Assembly: GCA_017849315.1 (NCBI GenBank) | Contig: JAFIHQ010000082.1 | Span: 1 to 5,981, forward strand | Length of the DNA: 5,981 nucleotides | From: Treponema sp. | GTDB taxonomy: Bacteria > Spirochaetota > Spirochaetia > Treponematales > Rectinemataceae | Direction: 5' to 3' | In this document: positions 5,851-5,981 of the stretch, piece after piece | How positions within the stretch are numbered: the stretch's first letter is position 1 | Layout of the letters: each line of letters begins with the position of its first letter | Translations under genes and position numbers: made by a program | Notes under the pieces: model-generated | What the model saw: only the letters and a program-made list of their open reading frames with translations | Database searches by the model: none | What the model was told of the DNA's origin: nothing

Positions 5851-5878
5851 TGACAAGTTGGAGCAAGTTTGGTAGGTT
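5850..5878 (+). promoter_or_regulatory. Promoter P2 of the downstream (probably rRNA) operon
   Basis: TTGACA (5850-5855) is a perfect -35 box. After 17 bases comes TAGGTT (5873-5878), a weak -10 box but with an extended TGG before it. Predicted transcription start is near 5884-5885. With P1 this gives tandem promoters, a common arrangement in front of rRNA operons. Confidence 0.5.
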
Positions 5879-5884
5879 CATCGA

Positions 5885-5981
5885 GCGCTTTGCGAGTAAG
5901 GTTGTGGGGCGCTGGTAAATGAGCGGTACTGTGGGGGGCGGGAGCTCACCCGGTACGGGCAGTGGTCTTTAGACAACGAAG
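5885..5981 (+). other. Probable untranslated leader of an rRNA operon
   Basis: After P2 the sequence becomes strongly G-rich and contains no convincing gene. A boxA-like site stands near its end. I see no 16S rRNA start in the window, so the operon identity is inferred from the tandem promoters, the lack of coding sequence and the boxA. A regulated leader of another operon is the alternative. Confidence 0.4.
5963..5975 (+). promoter_or_regulatory. boxA-like antitermination site
   Basis: TGGTCTTTAGACA resembles the rRNA boxA (E. coli TGCTCTTTAACA) with one substitution and one extra base. boxA in the nascent RNA recruits NusB/NusE to prevent early termination, and in bacteria it commonly stands shortly before 16S rRNA. 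Position at the right edge of a promoter-rich, gene-free stretch supports this reading. Confidence 0.45.

Noticed and set aside
5789..5875. 28-codon ORF starting MASYGTKQHN
   Set aside because: No Shine-Dalgarno, and it runs through the P2 promoter; more likely chance in a regulatory region.
5919..5972. 17-codon Gly/Ser-rich ORF starting MSGTVGGG
   Set aside because: Its stop lies inside the boxA-like site and it has no clear ribosome site; the composition simply reflects the G-rich leader.

Overview
This 5,981-base window looks like chromosomal DNA of a bacterium with a mixed-GC genome. My best guess is a spirochaete of the Treponema/Spirochaeta type. That guess rests on the general look of the MnmE/MnmG pair, the PgsA-like enzyme and a small helical protein starting MAMIKSALELALERTKD; it is inference, not a demonstrated placement. 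There is no transposase, integrase, CRISPR array or phage gene.

Layout. (1) 63-3442, plus strand: mnmE then mnmG, 23 bases apart. Their products form the MnmE-MnmG complex that modifies the wobble uridine of certain tRNAs. Both have all the family motifs I looked for. MnmE carries an extra segment of about 40 residues just after its G domain, and this segment is encoded by a degenerate palindromic repeat. (2) 3443-3517: a 75-base gap between convergent genes with no convincing terminator. (3) 3518-4982, minus strand: a two-gene operon. The upstream gene encodes a membrane CDP-alcohol phosphatidyltransferase with an N-terminal membrane extension. The downstream gene encodes a soluble, helical protein of unknown function; its start lies inside the end of the enzyme gene. 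(4) 4983-5105: a short divergent control region in which two sigma-70-type promoters point away from each other and overlap, their -35 boxes forming the arms of one 19-base palindrome. (5) 5106-5687, plus strand: a second CDP-alcohol phosphatidyltransferase, very probably PgsA, which makes phosphatidylglycerol phosphate. (6) 5688-5981: about 300 bases with no convincing gene but with two promoter-like sites, several repeats and a boxA-like sequence at the right edge. I read this as the leader of a ribosomal RNA operon beginning just outside the window.

How the parts work together. The left half is tRNA wobble modification. The right half is phospholipid head-group synthesis, with two related enzymes transcribed in opposite directions from overlapping promoters, so that initiation of one probably excludes the other. 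The most interesting parts are this promoter arrangement (including a likely leaderless start for the PgsA-like gene), the repeat-encoded insertion in MnmE, and the AT-richer enzyme/unknown-protein pair. I did not find a clear new defence or mobile system.
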